Assembly (NCBI GenBank): GCA_964419335.1
Contig: CAYQOX010000022.1
Location: 6,991 to 70,990 of the forward strand
Source: CAYQOX01 sp964419335
GTDB taxonomy: Bacteria > Hinthialibacterota > Hinthialibacteria > Hinthialibacterales > Hinthialibacteraceae
DNA: 64,000 bases
Reading direction: 5' to 3'
The first letter of the stretch is position 1. Every line of letters starts with the position of its first letter. Below, piece after piece: positions 33,341 through 42,003 of this stretch. The notes below the pieces were generated by a model. The model had not been told where the DNA came from. It saw only the letters and a list, made by a program, of their open reading frames with translations, and made no database searches. The translations under genes and the position numbers were made by a program.

Positions 33341-35170
33341 TTATTTCCAGTATTTTAAGGGGCCGGCTGCGCGGACATAGGGTTCAGGTTCCTCTCCTTC
33401 TTTAAAGGGAGTAAAAACGGTAAAGAGGTTGTAGTTTTCTACTTTTTCAGGCAATGTAATGACAAGTTTTGACATTTCTGGTTGTTGTCTTTGAGGTTCT
33501 GGAGGATTGGCCGATTCTACGGAAAAATGTGCATCTTTGGGATTTAAGATTTGAATTTTAAGGCGTTTATCATCAATCGAGAGGATACAAGTTTGTTCTT
33601 GAATCTCGATCTCGGCCGGTGTGACGATTTGCCATTTCACATCAACCGGTTCTTCCGCATGGACTTCATCTTGTACTACCACATGTTTGCGTTGAGCTAT
33701 ACCCACTCCGCGTTCAACTTTTTCCACATTGGGTTTATATGCTTCGGTAAGGTCAGCAATGGCATAGGTCCAATCTTTGTTGGAATCATAATGAGTGATG
33801 GGGGCTTCGGCTTTGGGGTCTTGATTTTCCTCGTTGATAACCAAGGTGTTATGGCTTTGGGTATTTAGGCGGAAATAGGACCAGCGTTTGTCTCCGAAGT
33901 AGCCTGGAAGATTGTAGTTATCGGGGCCAAGATCAACAACCCAGCGCTTTCCTTCTGCATCCAAGACAAAACTGCCTAAATCAAGATGGCTGTGATTGGC
34001 TTTGTTGTCTCCACCTTTGAAGCCTACGAAGAGGGCGTTTGGATCATTCCAAGCACTGCGGAAAAAGGCGACATTGACCCCTTTAAAGAGGGCATCAAGG
34101 GGAATGTCTTCCTGGGCAGGACCTTTTCCCTTAGAAGAATACCATACCAGATCAAGCGCATTCGCCCGGTTGATGTACTGTCGTTCTTCCCACGCTAAGA
34201 CAGGCAAGTCATAGCGTTCAGCCAGCCAGTAGAGTTCTTCGGCTCCACCAGCGCGGCTACCGGCATCAGCGTAATTGAACGTTTGTCCTGTAGGGCCGGT
34301 AAAATGGAGTCGGAATAGACCGGTGTTGTCTAAACCTTCCATCTCGGATAGTTCAAAATCAGTTCCTAGGGCTGTATTCAGAGCGGAGAAGAAATAGACC
34401 GTATACCGGGTTGCATAATGCCAGTAGCCCGGACCTTCGTTCCAACCGCCATCGGGAGCGTAATGCTGCAAGGCTAGTTTGATATTGTCCACCGCGTTTT
34501 GGATGATAGGAACCGTCATGTCTTCGGCTTCATCCATTAATGCGAGGGCGCCTATGGAAATCCCGCCGTAACACACTTGGTTCCAATTGTGCTGGGATTT
34601 AGACCACCAAGCCTCATCCTCTAGCCCATCGAGGAAGGGACGAAGCCCTTTGGTTTTCATGGCGACCCGAAACGTTTTACGATCTGTGACAGAAAGATCA
34701 TCATAGAGCCAGTCATAGCCTATGGCGAAGGCATGTGTCATTTCTGCTGTGTCTAAGAAATGGGAAGGGTTCCAGTCGGGAAAGTCAGCGGCGGCATAAA
34801 GTTCTTTGCGAGCGCGATCCAAATATTTTACTCGATCATCGAGCAAATAGATTAAGGCTAGTTTGTAGACCCGATCCAGACAGCGGCGGCTTTGGGATAA
34901 GAGGCGGGGGCCGACAATTTTATATTCCACCGGCTCGGCATCCATGATCTTATCCACATCTTGCTTCAATTTTTCATAAATATTTTGGGCCTTCTCATCG
35001 TTTCTTATGAGATTCTTGAGTTCTGTTATACGTTCCTTGGTGATGATTAAGCGTGGATGGTCTTTTTTTAGGCGTTCCAGTAAATCATCTTTTTCTATGG
35101 CGCTGTAACCAAAAGCAGTAAAAAGACTTGCGGTAAAAAAGGAAAGAATAAATCGAGTTAAATAACGCAT
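33341..35170 (-). CDS. Secreted heparinase II/III-like polysaccharide lyase
   Basis: The 609-residue protein starts with a signal peptide (MRYLTRFILSFFTASLFTAFGYS). An alpha/alpha toroid follows (about 35-330) with HPRLIITKERI, HNWNQVCYGG and NEGPGYWHYATRY, the segments that hold the catalytic Asn/His/Tyr in heparinase-type and alginate-type lyases. The C-terminal beta-sandwich (from about 380) includes KANHSHLDLGSFVLDAEG and VVDLGPDNY. It would cleave acidic polysaccharide by beta-elimination in the periplasm or outside. Consensus AGGAGG precedes the ATG. It is monocistronic and divergent from the ABC-2 permease gene. The natural substrate cannot be read from sequence. Confidence 0.88.
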   Translation of the reverse strand: MRYLTRFILSFFTASLFTAFGYSAIEKDDLLERLKKDHPRLIITKERITELKNLIRNDEKAQNIYEKLKQDVDKIMDAEPVEYKIVGPRLLSQSRRCLDRVYKLALIYLLDDRVKYLDRARKELYAAADFPDWNPSHFLDTAEMTHAFAIGYDWLYDDLSVTDRKTFRVAMKTKGLRPFLDGLEDEAWWSKSQHNWNQVCYGGISIGALALMDEAEDMTVPIIQNAVDNIKLALQHYAPDGGWNEGPGYWHYATRYTVYFFSALNTALGTDFELSEMEGLDNTGLFRLHFTGPTGQTFNYADAGSRAGGAEELYWLAERYDLPVLAWEERQYINRANALDLVWYSSKGKGPAQEDIPLDALFKGVNVAFFRSAWNDPNALFVGFKGGDNKANHSHLDLGSFVLDAEGKRWVVDLGPDNYNLPGYFGDKRWSYFRLNTQSHNTLVINEENQDPKAEAPITHYDSNKDWTYAIADLTEAYKPNVEKVERGVGIAQRKHVVVQDEVHAEEPVDVKWQIVTPAEIEIQEQTCILSIDDKRLKIQILNPKDAHFSVESANPPEPQRQQPEMSKLVITLPEKVENYNLFTVFTPFKEGEEPEPYVRAAGPLKYWK

Positions 35171-35385
35171 GGTTTTAAACCTCCTGGAATTGATTATTGA
35201 TATCCTGAATAAACGGATGATGCATCATAATGTTTCTATGATTTTGGAAAAAGATCATGAGTTCAAGCCTTTTTGCGTTTATTTCGAGTGGCTTATTCGG
35301 TTTTCTTCTCTTATCTCCAGACATATCAGATTTTATGGAATAATCTATAGTATTATGAAATTTGTTTGGGGAAAGTGAAAATAGA

Positions 35386-37182
35386 ATGAGGTGTATAAAT
35401 ACCAATCCTATTATTCTTCGTGAGTTAATTCATGCCTTGCGATTGCCGCGTGGTTTTGTTTCTCTTGGGTTGGTGCTCATCGTGGCATTGGCCTTTTTTT
35501 GTTTTAATTATTATGCCGGGGTACATAGTCGAGATCTTACTCAATTTAGCGGTCGTGATATTTTTTTTCCGATCGTATATATTCTCTGTCTCGTGGCTTT
35601 TCCCTTGGCTATCACTTCGGCTTCTTCCATTGTTGGAGAACGAGAAGAGGACACACTGGAATTGTTGCTCACGACCCCCATACATTCTTTTTCAATTATT
35701 TGGGGGAAATTTGTTGCCAATTTCATTACAAGTTTAAATTACCTAATCGTCATACTCCCTTTTTTGTCCATTTGTATGGTCATTGGTGGCTTGTCGCCCT
35801 CGGATATGAAGCAATCGCTCGCGGTGATTCTTGGTTTTTATGGGCTTGCGGTGTCGACTGGAATTATGGTCTCTCTTTTTTCGAAGACTTCAGCCTCGGC
35901 CGGGCGGGTGGCGGTTTGGTTTATGCTCGTTTTTCTGTTAGGTCCTTATGTGATACGAGTCGCTTGGTGGTTAATTCTTCAAAATTTTTATGGGCATAAT
36001 GTCACTTTGCAAAATCGATTTGGGATAGAATTATTATTTAATCCCTTTGTGGCCATCACATTTTTATATTCGTCGGTGATGTCCCAATCCATACCCACAT
36101 TATCTAGTAACCCATTATTACAAAACTTATCCCAGACTCCAGGGTATTTGTCTTTGATTCTTAATCTTCTTTTGTCGATGGGGTTGCTAGCCTTTACCAG
36201 CCTTCTGTTTCATTACTTTAGCCCCTTTTTTACGAATCAATATTCGATGCGAAACTTGTTTGCTTTTCGCCGAAAGGGTAAAAAGAACCCCGTGGAGGGA
36301 AAGAAGAAACGGGGCTGGCTTACTTTTGATGGGTTTTCCTCTTCTTACAAAAAAATAATTTTTGAGAAAGAAAGCTTGGCTTACAACCGAAAAATTTCCA
36401 CCCATGATTGGACGGTCATATCTTTCAGCGGATTGATTGCTGTTGCTATAACTTCGTTTTTATGGTTCAGCTACCCCCACGACTTTAAAGGGGATTTTAT
36501 TCATGTGCGTATCGTCACCGGTGTGGTGTGTATGACGATTACGCTTTTGTTTTCGCATATACCGGCGAGTCAAAGCATTTATAGTGAACACCGGCGTGCT
36601 ACTTGGCCGGTGCTGCGAACCACAACGATACCTTCGATCGCCATCATTCGAGGGAAGAGGTTGGCACATTTTCGGCAAGCCGCACTACCCATCGTGGCTT
36701 TTTCTATCGTATATTATTTGGTCAATTGGTGTTTTACACTAATGGCTGGGGTGCCCATTAAAAATTATGAATTTTGGCCTATGGTTTATACTCTTTGTTT
36801 TATCGTAATTTGTTTATTCTTTTACACTTCGATCGGTGTTCTTTATTCCAGCAAAACTTCACCTCATCAAAAATCTAATCCGGGACATAAAACCTTTACC
36901 GTGGTGATGTTTCATGCGTTTTTGCCGTACCTTCTCACGATATTAGGGACGATGTTTTTCTTTGTGATTTTGCCTAGAATGGGAGGTGCTCAAAATGTTA
37001 TTTTCATGGAAGAAAAATGGAAAACGTTTTTTATGAGTCTCTCTCCCTGTTATATTCTTAATCCTCAAAAATGGGTGTTGCGTGAATATATCATTTTTAC
37101 ACTGCATGGGTTGATCTTGCTCGGTCTTGGTTACATTCTTCAATGGAGCGCGACAGCCGAAATACGTAAAGGAAAAGAGTGA
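35386..37182 (+). CDS. ABC-2 type transporter permease
   Basis: From the ATG at 35386, which has GGGGAAAG upstream, the protein has 598 residues with about twelve hydrophobic segments in two groups separated by a charged loop near residues 300-340. NPIILRELIHALRLPRGFV at the start and SASSIVGEREEDTLELLLTTPI are typical of ABC-2 permeases (GEREEGTLELLLTSP). No ATPase gene is next to it, so it must pair with one encoded elsewhere. The second half looks like a repeat of the first in layout. It overlaps the YhaM-like gene by one base. Confidence 0.82.
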   Translation: MRCINTNPIILRELIHALRLPRGFVSLGLVLIVALAFFCFNYYAGVHSRDLTQFSGRDIFFPIVYILCLVAFPLAITSASSIVGEREEDTLELLLTTPIHSFSIIWGKFVANFITSLNYLIVILPFLSICMVIGGLSPSDMKQSLAVILGFYGLAVSTGIMVSLFSKTSASAGRVAVWFMLVFLLGPYVIRVAWWLILQNFYGHNVTLQNRFGIELLFNPFVAITFLYSSVMSQSIPTLSSNPLLQNLSQTPGYLSLILNLLLSMGLLAFTSLLFHYFSPFFTNQYSMRNLFAFRRKGKKNPVEGKKKRGWLTFDGFSSSYKKIIFEKESLAYNRKISTHDWTVISFSGLIAVAITSFLWFSYPHDFKGDFIHVRIVTGVVCMTITLLFSHIPASQSIYSEHRRATWPVLRTTTIPSIAIIRGKRLAHFRQAALPIVAFSIVYYLVNWCFTLMAGVPIKNYEFWPMVYTLCFIVICLFFYTSIGVLYSSKTSPHQKSNPGHKTFTVVMFHAFLPYLLTILGTMFFFVILPRMGGAQNVIFMEEKWKTFFMSLSPCYILNPQKWVLREYIIFTLHGLILLGLGYILQWSATAEIRKGKE

Positions 37183-38300
37183 TGGATTTATTTACTCAAG
37201 AAGATGAGAGCAAGAAAATCCCTTCAGGGATGGAAGGTGAAAAAAAGGAACAAGAGACTCCTGAAGTTGAAACTCCTAGAAAGATTTATGTTACCGATTT
37301 GCAAATTGGCGATTCGGTAGATACTTATTTTGTGGTTACCCGAATGACCTTGCGGGAGTATGATCGCGGGAAATTTCTTAATTTACGATTGGCCGACCAG
37401 AGCGGTAAGATTTCCGCGGTTTTATGGAATGGAGCCGAGGTTGCTCAAAAGGAGGTTAAGGAAGGCTGCCTGGTGAGTGCTACGGGCAAGGTAAATACTT
37501 ATCAGAATGAACCGCAAATTACGTTGAAAAGTATTCGTCGTGTGGAGTGTCCAGAGGATCTGGATTCACGGGATTTTTTGCCGGCCTCTCCGCGTAGGTA
37601 TGAAGAGTTGGTTACAGAGTTTGACCAGATTTTACAAGATGTGACAGATGAACATTATCGGGTATTGCTTTATGCTTTTCGTAATGATGAGGAAAGTTGG
37701 CCAAAGTTTAGCCACGCTCCTGCGGCGAAGCTCTGGCATCATCCTTATATTCATGGACTTTTAGAACACACGGTGAGTGTGGTGAAATTGTGCCAACAGA
37801 TTGGTTCACATTATCTCCGGGTTAATAAAGACTTACTGATGACCGGAGCGGTGTTTCATGATGCGGGGAAGTGTATTGAGTTGGTCTACGATTATCGCAT
37901 CGATTATAGTACTGAAGGTCGTCTTCTAGGCCATATTTATCTCGGGACTCAAATGGCAGAAAAACTCATGAGCCAGATACCGGATTTTCCCGAGGAGAAA
38001 CGACGCCAACTTCTCCATATTATCCTTTCTCATCATGGTGATACTGAACGTTCTCCTGTACTGCCTATGACCTTGGAAGCTAACTTGCTTCATTTCATTG
38101 AAAATATGGATGCGCAAGAAGCCGCGTTGGAACGTGAAATGGATAAAGTCAAAGGGGAAGGGAATACCTGGACTGGCTTTATTAATCTGATTCAGCGATT
38201 TTTATATCTTGGTGAGTTAAATAACGAAGAACAAACCAATGAGGAATCGGATGAAGATGAATCGAAGGAAACAGGAGAAGAACTCGAATCCTCCGAGTAA
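37182..38300 (+). CDS. YhaM-like 3'-5' exoribonuclease (OB-fold plus HD domain)
   Basis: The ATG at 37182 overlaps the preceding TGA (TGATG) and has GGAAAAG upstream; length is 372 residues. Residues 35-120 form an OB-fold (VTDLQIGDSVDTYFVV, GKFLNLRLADQSGKISAVLWNG). Residues 170-325 form an HD nuclease domain: WHHPYIHGLLEHTVSVVKL, AVFHDAGKCIELVY, IILSHHGDTERSPV and LHFIENMDA. This matches YhaM/Cbf1 proteins, which degrade RNA or single-stranded DNA from the 3' end with Mn2+. The acidic Glu-rich tail is extra. Coupling to a membrane permease gene is unexpected. Confidence 0.9.
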   Translation: MDLFTQEDESKKIPSGMEGEKKEQETPEVETPRKIYVTDLQIGDSVDTYFVVTRMTLREYDRGKFLNLRLADQSGKISAVLWNGAEVAQKEVKEGCLVSATGKVNTYQNEPQITLKSIRRVECPEDLDSRDFLPASPRRYEELVTEFDQILQDVTDEHYRVLLYAFRNDEESWPKFSHAPAAKLWHHPYIHGLLEHTVSVVKLCQQIGSHYLRVNKDLLMTGAVFHDAGKCIELVYDYRIDYSTEGRLLGHIYLGTQMAEKLMSQIPDFPEEKRRQLLHIILSHHGDTERSPVLPMTLEANLLHFIENMDAQEAALEREMDKVKGEGNTWTGFINLIQRFLYLGELNNEEQTNEESDEDESKETGEELESSE

Positions 38301-38343
38301 TGTGATTGTTGGATCTGGAGTTACTGAACTCTGTTAAAATACG

Positions 38344-38372
38344 TTTTGTGGGATAGAGTTTTAGGATATAAT
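38344..38372 (+). promoter_or_regulatory. Possible sigma-70 promoter of the DUF4175-like gene
   Basis: A perfect TATAAT at 38367-38372 is preceded at 17-bp spacing by a weak TTTTGT. It lies about 100 bases before the next start codon, in a 169-base gap, and could give that gene its own transcript. Confidence 0.35.
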
Positions 38373-38469
38373 GAACAAAATAGATTTTGCTGTTGATATT
38401 TCGTAATTTCAGCCGATTGTTTTCTAAGCGTATGAGAAAAGAAATTTTTAAGTTTTAGATGGATATCTT

Positions 38470-41400
38470 ATGGTAGATCATACAAATCATTGGGAAAGTC
38501 TCCGTCATATACACCGTCTTTATCGCCGCCATATTGCCTTTCATCTCATCGAATTTATTTTTATCGCATTCCTAAGCCTGATCCTGGGATTTCAGGTGCT
38601 TTATTTAGCGGTAGAAGTCTTTTCATTGGGCGATGTTGGGATCAATGTATTTGCGACCGGGTTGGTTGTCGTAATTGTTTTTATCTGGATACGCTACTTG
38701 CAGCATTGGTACGGAAAAGGGATTCGCATTTCGACCTTTTTTCATCGTTGGGAAGAGAGCCAACCTGATGTGGCTAACCGTAGTTCCCTTTTGGTATATA
38801 CCGAAAAGCAGCCGGATGAAATTGGACGCTTGGGATATTCCGAAGAATTATTGCATGCAGAAGATCATTGGTTAAGCCATTTTATTCGGGAGCGTTTGGA
38901 GAAGACAAGCCTACGAGGTCCACTCATTGCTTTTACGACTTTTGCGGCGATTGCCTTGGCGTCGCTATTCTTTCTTTGGAATCATTCGGAACGGGTAATC
39001 CAAGGCGGCCAGAAGATTGCGCAAGCTTTGCTCGTAAGAGGGGTGACAGAAGAAGCGCCTCATTTGCGTGTGCCTGAGGAACTCCAAGTAGAGCGAGGTA
39101 AACCGGCTACCTTGACAGCGACGAGCGATCGGCTTCTAGGAGAAGGTGATGTTTATATTCACATTAATCAGCCTTCGGGATGGAAGACCATTTCGGCCGA
39201 TGGAAGCAGAGACACTCTTACTTTTCAAATACCAGCGATTCATCGGGCATTTAATTACTATTTTTCGGTAGAGAATATCTTATCCAATCAAGGGGAAGTG
39301 GTCCCGCTAGATCCCCCCTCCTTGGTAGAGGGTCAAATTGCAATCACATTGCCAGAATATACCAATCGTCCCCCGGAAACGGTTTCCACATTGCGTCCCT
39401 TATCGGTATTGTATGGCAGCGAGGTGGTGGTCAATGCGACCGCTTCTACTCCATTGGATACGGCTCACTTGGTGGTTAACGGGGTGACGCAGGAAGCGAA
39501 AGTGAACGGTCGTAATCTGAAGGCATCCTGGGTTGCAGAAGAGTCAGGGGATTTTTCATTTCGATTGCGAGACCAATATGATCTTTCCGCATCGAGTAGG
39601 AAATATCGAGTAACTACGGTAGAGGATGCGACGCCCACGGTGGATATTATGTATCCGGAAGAGGAAGTCAGCGATATTCCGGAGATGATGAAACAAAAGG
39701 TACAGGCACGATTTCGTGACGATTACGCAATCCATCGCATCTATTTTTATTCCGAGATTAATGACAATGAAGATACACGCAAGGAAGAGTTTATTTGGGC
39801 TTATACCCCAGAGACGGCGGAAGAGGTGGGGGCGGCCACAGAGTTTTATCTTTCTCGCGAATGGGATTTAGAACCGATGGAGCTTTTCCCGGGTGATCAG
39901 GTGACTTTTTATATGGAAGCCTGGGATGAGGATCATTTAAATGGACCCAAAAAAGGGCGTTCTAAAACATATACGGTTCGTTATCCCTCGCTTACCGATT
40001 TACTTGATCAATGGCAGGCATCGGAAGAAAAGCAAGTCGAGCAACTGAGCGATACTGTGCAAAAGCAAAAAGATATAACCCACGATGTGGAAGAAACCAT
40101 TGAAGATATTGAGAGGAAAAAAGACCGCTCTTCTTCTGAGGAAGATGATGAAGATTCCCTATGGATGGAGAGACAAAAGATGGAATCTTTAAAAGAGCGT
40201 CAGGAGGAACTTGTTCAAGAGGCACGAAAGATTGAAGAAGAGTTAAAAAAATATGAAGAATCCGCGCAACAAGAACTTTCTGAGGAAGAAAAGGAAAAAC
40301 AAGGATTTACCTCTGAGACAGTGGAAAAGATTCAGAAAATCCAACAGTTATATCAAGAACTCTTGGATGAAGACAGCAAGCGGATGATGCAGCAATTTGA
40401 GCAAACTCTGGAGCAAATGAACCAAGAAATCACCAAAGAGCAACTCCAGGATTTGGATTTTTCAGTCAAGGATTTTAATTCGCAACTGGATCGCACCTTA
40501 TCTATGTTGGAAAATACTTATAAGTCACGTCAATTTGAGGGATTGCGTGAGATGTCAACGGAACTGGCTGAGCGCCAGGATCATTTGCAGCGTGAAACCG
40601 AACAATTACAACAAGAAAAAGAAGCGCTGGAAAGAGAGAGGCAAGAAGTCCAAGAGGAGTTCGAAAATACCCAGGAAGAAGCCGAGAAAAATCCTTCTGA
40701 AGAATTGGAAGAAAAATTAGATGAGCTAGAGAAAAAGTTAGAAGACTTGCAAGCGGAGAAAGAATCTCTCCAAGAAGAAGAATCCATCATGGCTGAACGG
40801 CAGGATACGCTAAATAAAGATACGGGAAACATGATGGAACAAATGGAGCGCATGCGAGAAAATTTGGAAGAATCGAACCCTCAGATTTCGCAGCAATTGC
40901 AGGAAATGATTGAACAATCCCAGCAGCAAGGATTGCAAGAAGAAATGGAGCAAGCTGAACAAAACCTGCGACAAGAGCAAACTCAGCAAGCACGGCAACA
41001 TCAACAGAATGCTCAGCAGCAACTCCAGCAGATGTCAGAACAGATGCAGCAAGATTCGATGAATATGGGCGGTATGGAATTAGAGATGGATACAGTGGCT
41101 ATGCGGCGTCTCATGGATCAAGGACTGTATTTGTCTCAACAAATGGAAGAATTGACGGAGTCGCCTCAGGGACAAAGCCAAGCCTCAATTGCCCTGCGAA
41201 AAGCGAAGGTTTTTTCTCGGGAGATACAGCGGGTTTATGATCGATGGAACGAACTCGCGCAAGAAAATCCTTTCTTGAACCGTGAAGTGGAAAGAAAACT
41301 CCGCACCAGTGATTCGTTGCTGCGGCGGGCGGTTGAAGCCGGAAAAGGAGTAAAATGGGTTGGCCTGCATGAAACTCGCCAGTCTTTGATGACGTTAAAT

Positions 41401-41997
41401 GATGCTATTTATCAGATGCTCCAGGATTTACAAACCATGCAGCAACAAATGAATTCCTCCGAGAGTATGCAAGAACAGATGCAGCAGATGATTTCCCAAC
41501 AACAGAACCTCCAGCAAATGCTCCAGGAATTGCGCGAGATGGGGGAAGAAGGGGAAGAGATGATTGAGCAGCTGAAACAAATGGCTCAACGACAACAGCA
41601 AATTCGAGAACAAATCGAAGAAATGATGCGCCAATATCGCCATCAGCGGCAACTGAAAAATCAGTTACAGGGTATCTACGATGAAATGCGAGACGTGGAA
41701 GATTTGTTGGAGGAAGGCGAAAACGACGAAGAAGTGGATGAAAAGCAACAACGTATTCTCACACGGATGTTAGAAGCGGGAACCTCGCAAGAAAAGGATG
41801 AATACGGAAAGGAACGGAAAGAAGAAGTGGCCGAAACCGGCACCGAAGGGAGCCAACCCGAGGATGATGTTTCTCTTTCATCCAAAGAGAAGGTTCGTCA
41901 GGCGGTCGAGCGTCCTCCGGAAGAAAGTATTCCGTATCCTTTCCGCGAAGCGATCAAGCAGTATTACATTCGTCTTTCTGAACAAGTCACAGAGTAA
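38470..41997 (+). CDS. DUF4175-like membrane protein with very long coiled coil
   Basis: The 1175-residue protein has three N-terminal membrane segments at about 25-80 and 150-170. Beta-rich modules follow to about residue 500 (VEGQIAITLPEYTNRPPETVS, FSFRLRDQYDLS, RFRDDYAIHRIYFYSE). From about 515 to 1110 almost the whole chain is Glu/Gln/Lys/Met-rich coiled coil. This order matches DUF4175 proteins of planctomycetes and bacteroidetes, often near MoxR/BatA genes, which are absent here. A structural or scaffold role at the envelope is likely. The ribosome binding site is weak. The last part (PPEESIPYPFREAIKQYYIRLSEQ) is a conserved-looking globular end. Confidence 0.82.
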   Translation: MVDHTNHWESLRHIHRLYRRHIAFHLIEFIFIAFLSLILGFQVLYLAVEVFSLGDVGINVFATGLVVVIVFIWIRYLQHWYGKGIRISTFFHRWEESQPDVANRSSLLVYTEKQPDEIGRLGYSEELLHAEDHWLSHFIRERLEKTSLRGPLIAFTTFAAIALASLFFLWNHSERVIQGGQKIAQALLVRGVTEEAPHLRVPEELQVERGKPATLTATSDRLLGEGDVYIHINQPSGWKTISADGSRDTLTFQIPAIHRAFNYYFSVENILSNQGEVVPLDPPSLVEGQIAITLPEYTNRPPETVSTLRPLSVLYGSEVVVNATASTPLDTAHLVVNGVTQEAKVNGRNLKASWVAEESGDFSFRLRDQYDLSASSRKYRVTTVEDATPTVDIMYPEEEVSDIPEMMKQKVQARFRDDYAIHRIYFYSEINDNEDTRKEEFIWAYTPETAEEVGAATEFYLSREWDLEPMELFPGDQVTFYMEAWDEDHLNGPKKGRSKTYTVRYPSLTDLLDQWQASEEKQVEQLSDTVQKQKDITHDVEETIEDIERKKDRSSSEEDDEDSLWMERQKMESLKERQEELVQEARKIEEELKKYEESAQQELSEEEKEKQGFTSETVEKIQKIQQLYQELLDEDSKRMMQQFEQTLEQMNQEITKEQLQDLDFSVKDFNSQLDRTLSMLENTYKSRQFEGLREMSTELAERQDHLQRETEQLQQEKEALERERQEVQEEFENTQEEAEKNPSEELEEKLDELEKKLEDLQAEKESLQEEESIMAERQDTLNKDTGNMMEQMERMRENLEESNPQISQQLQEMIEQSQQQGLQEEMEQAEQNLRQEQTQQARQHQQNAQQQLQQMSEQMQQDSMNMGGMELEMDTVAMRRLMDQGLYLSQQMEELTESPQGQSQASIALRKAKVFSREIQRVYDRWNELAQENPFLNREVERKLRTSDSLLRRAVEAGKGVKWVGLHETRQSLMTLNDAIYQMLQDLQTMQQQMNSSESMQEQMQQMISQQQNLQQMLQELREMGEEGEEMIEQLKQMAQRQQQIREQIEEMMRQYRHQRQLKNQLQGIYDEMRDVEDLLEEGENDEEVDEKQQRILTRMLEAGTSQEKDEYGKERKEEVAETGTEGSQPEDDVSLSSKEKVRQAVERPPEESIPYPFREAIKQYYIRLSEQVTE

Positions 41998-42003
41998 TAC
42001 GGG

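Noticed and set aside
38470..41997. Repeat region caused by Gln/Glu-rich codons in the large coiled-coil gene
   Set aside because: The CAG/GAA-rich periodicity reflects heptad coiled coil in one intact frame rather than a DNA-level tandem repeat.
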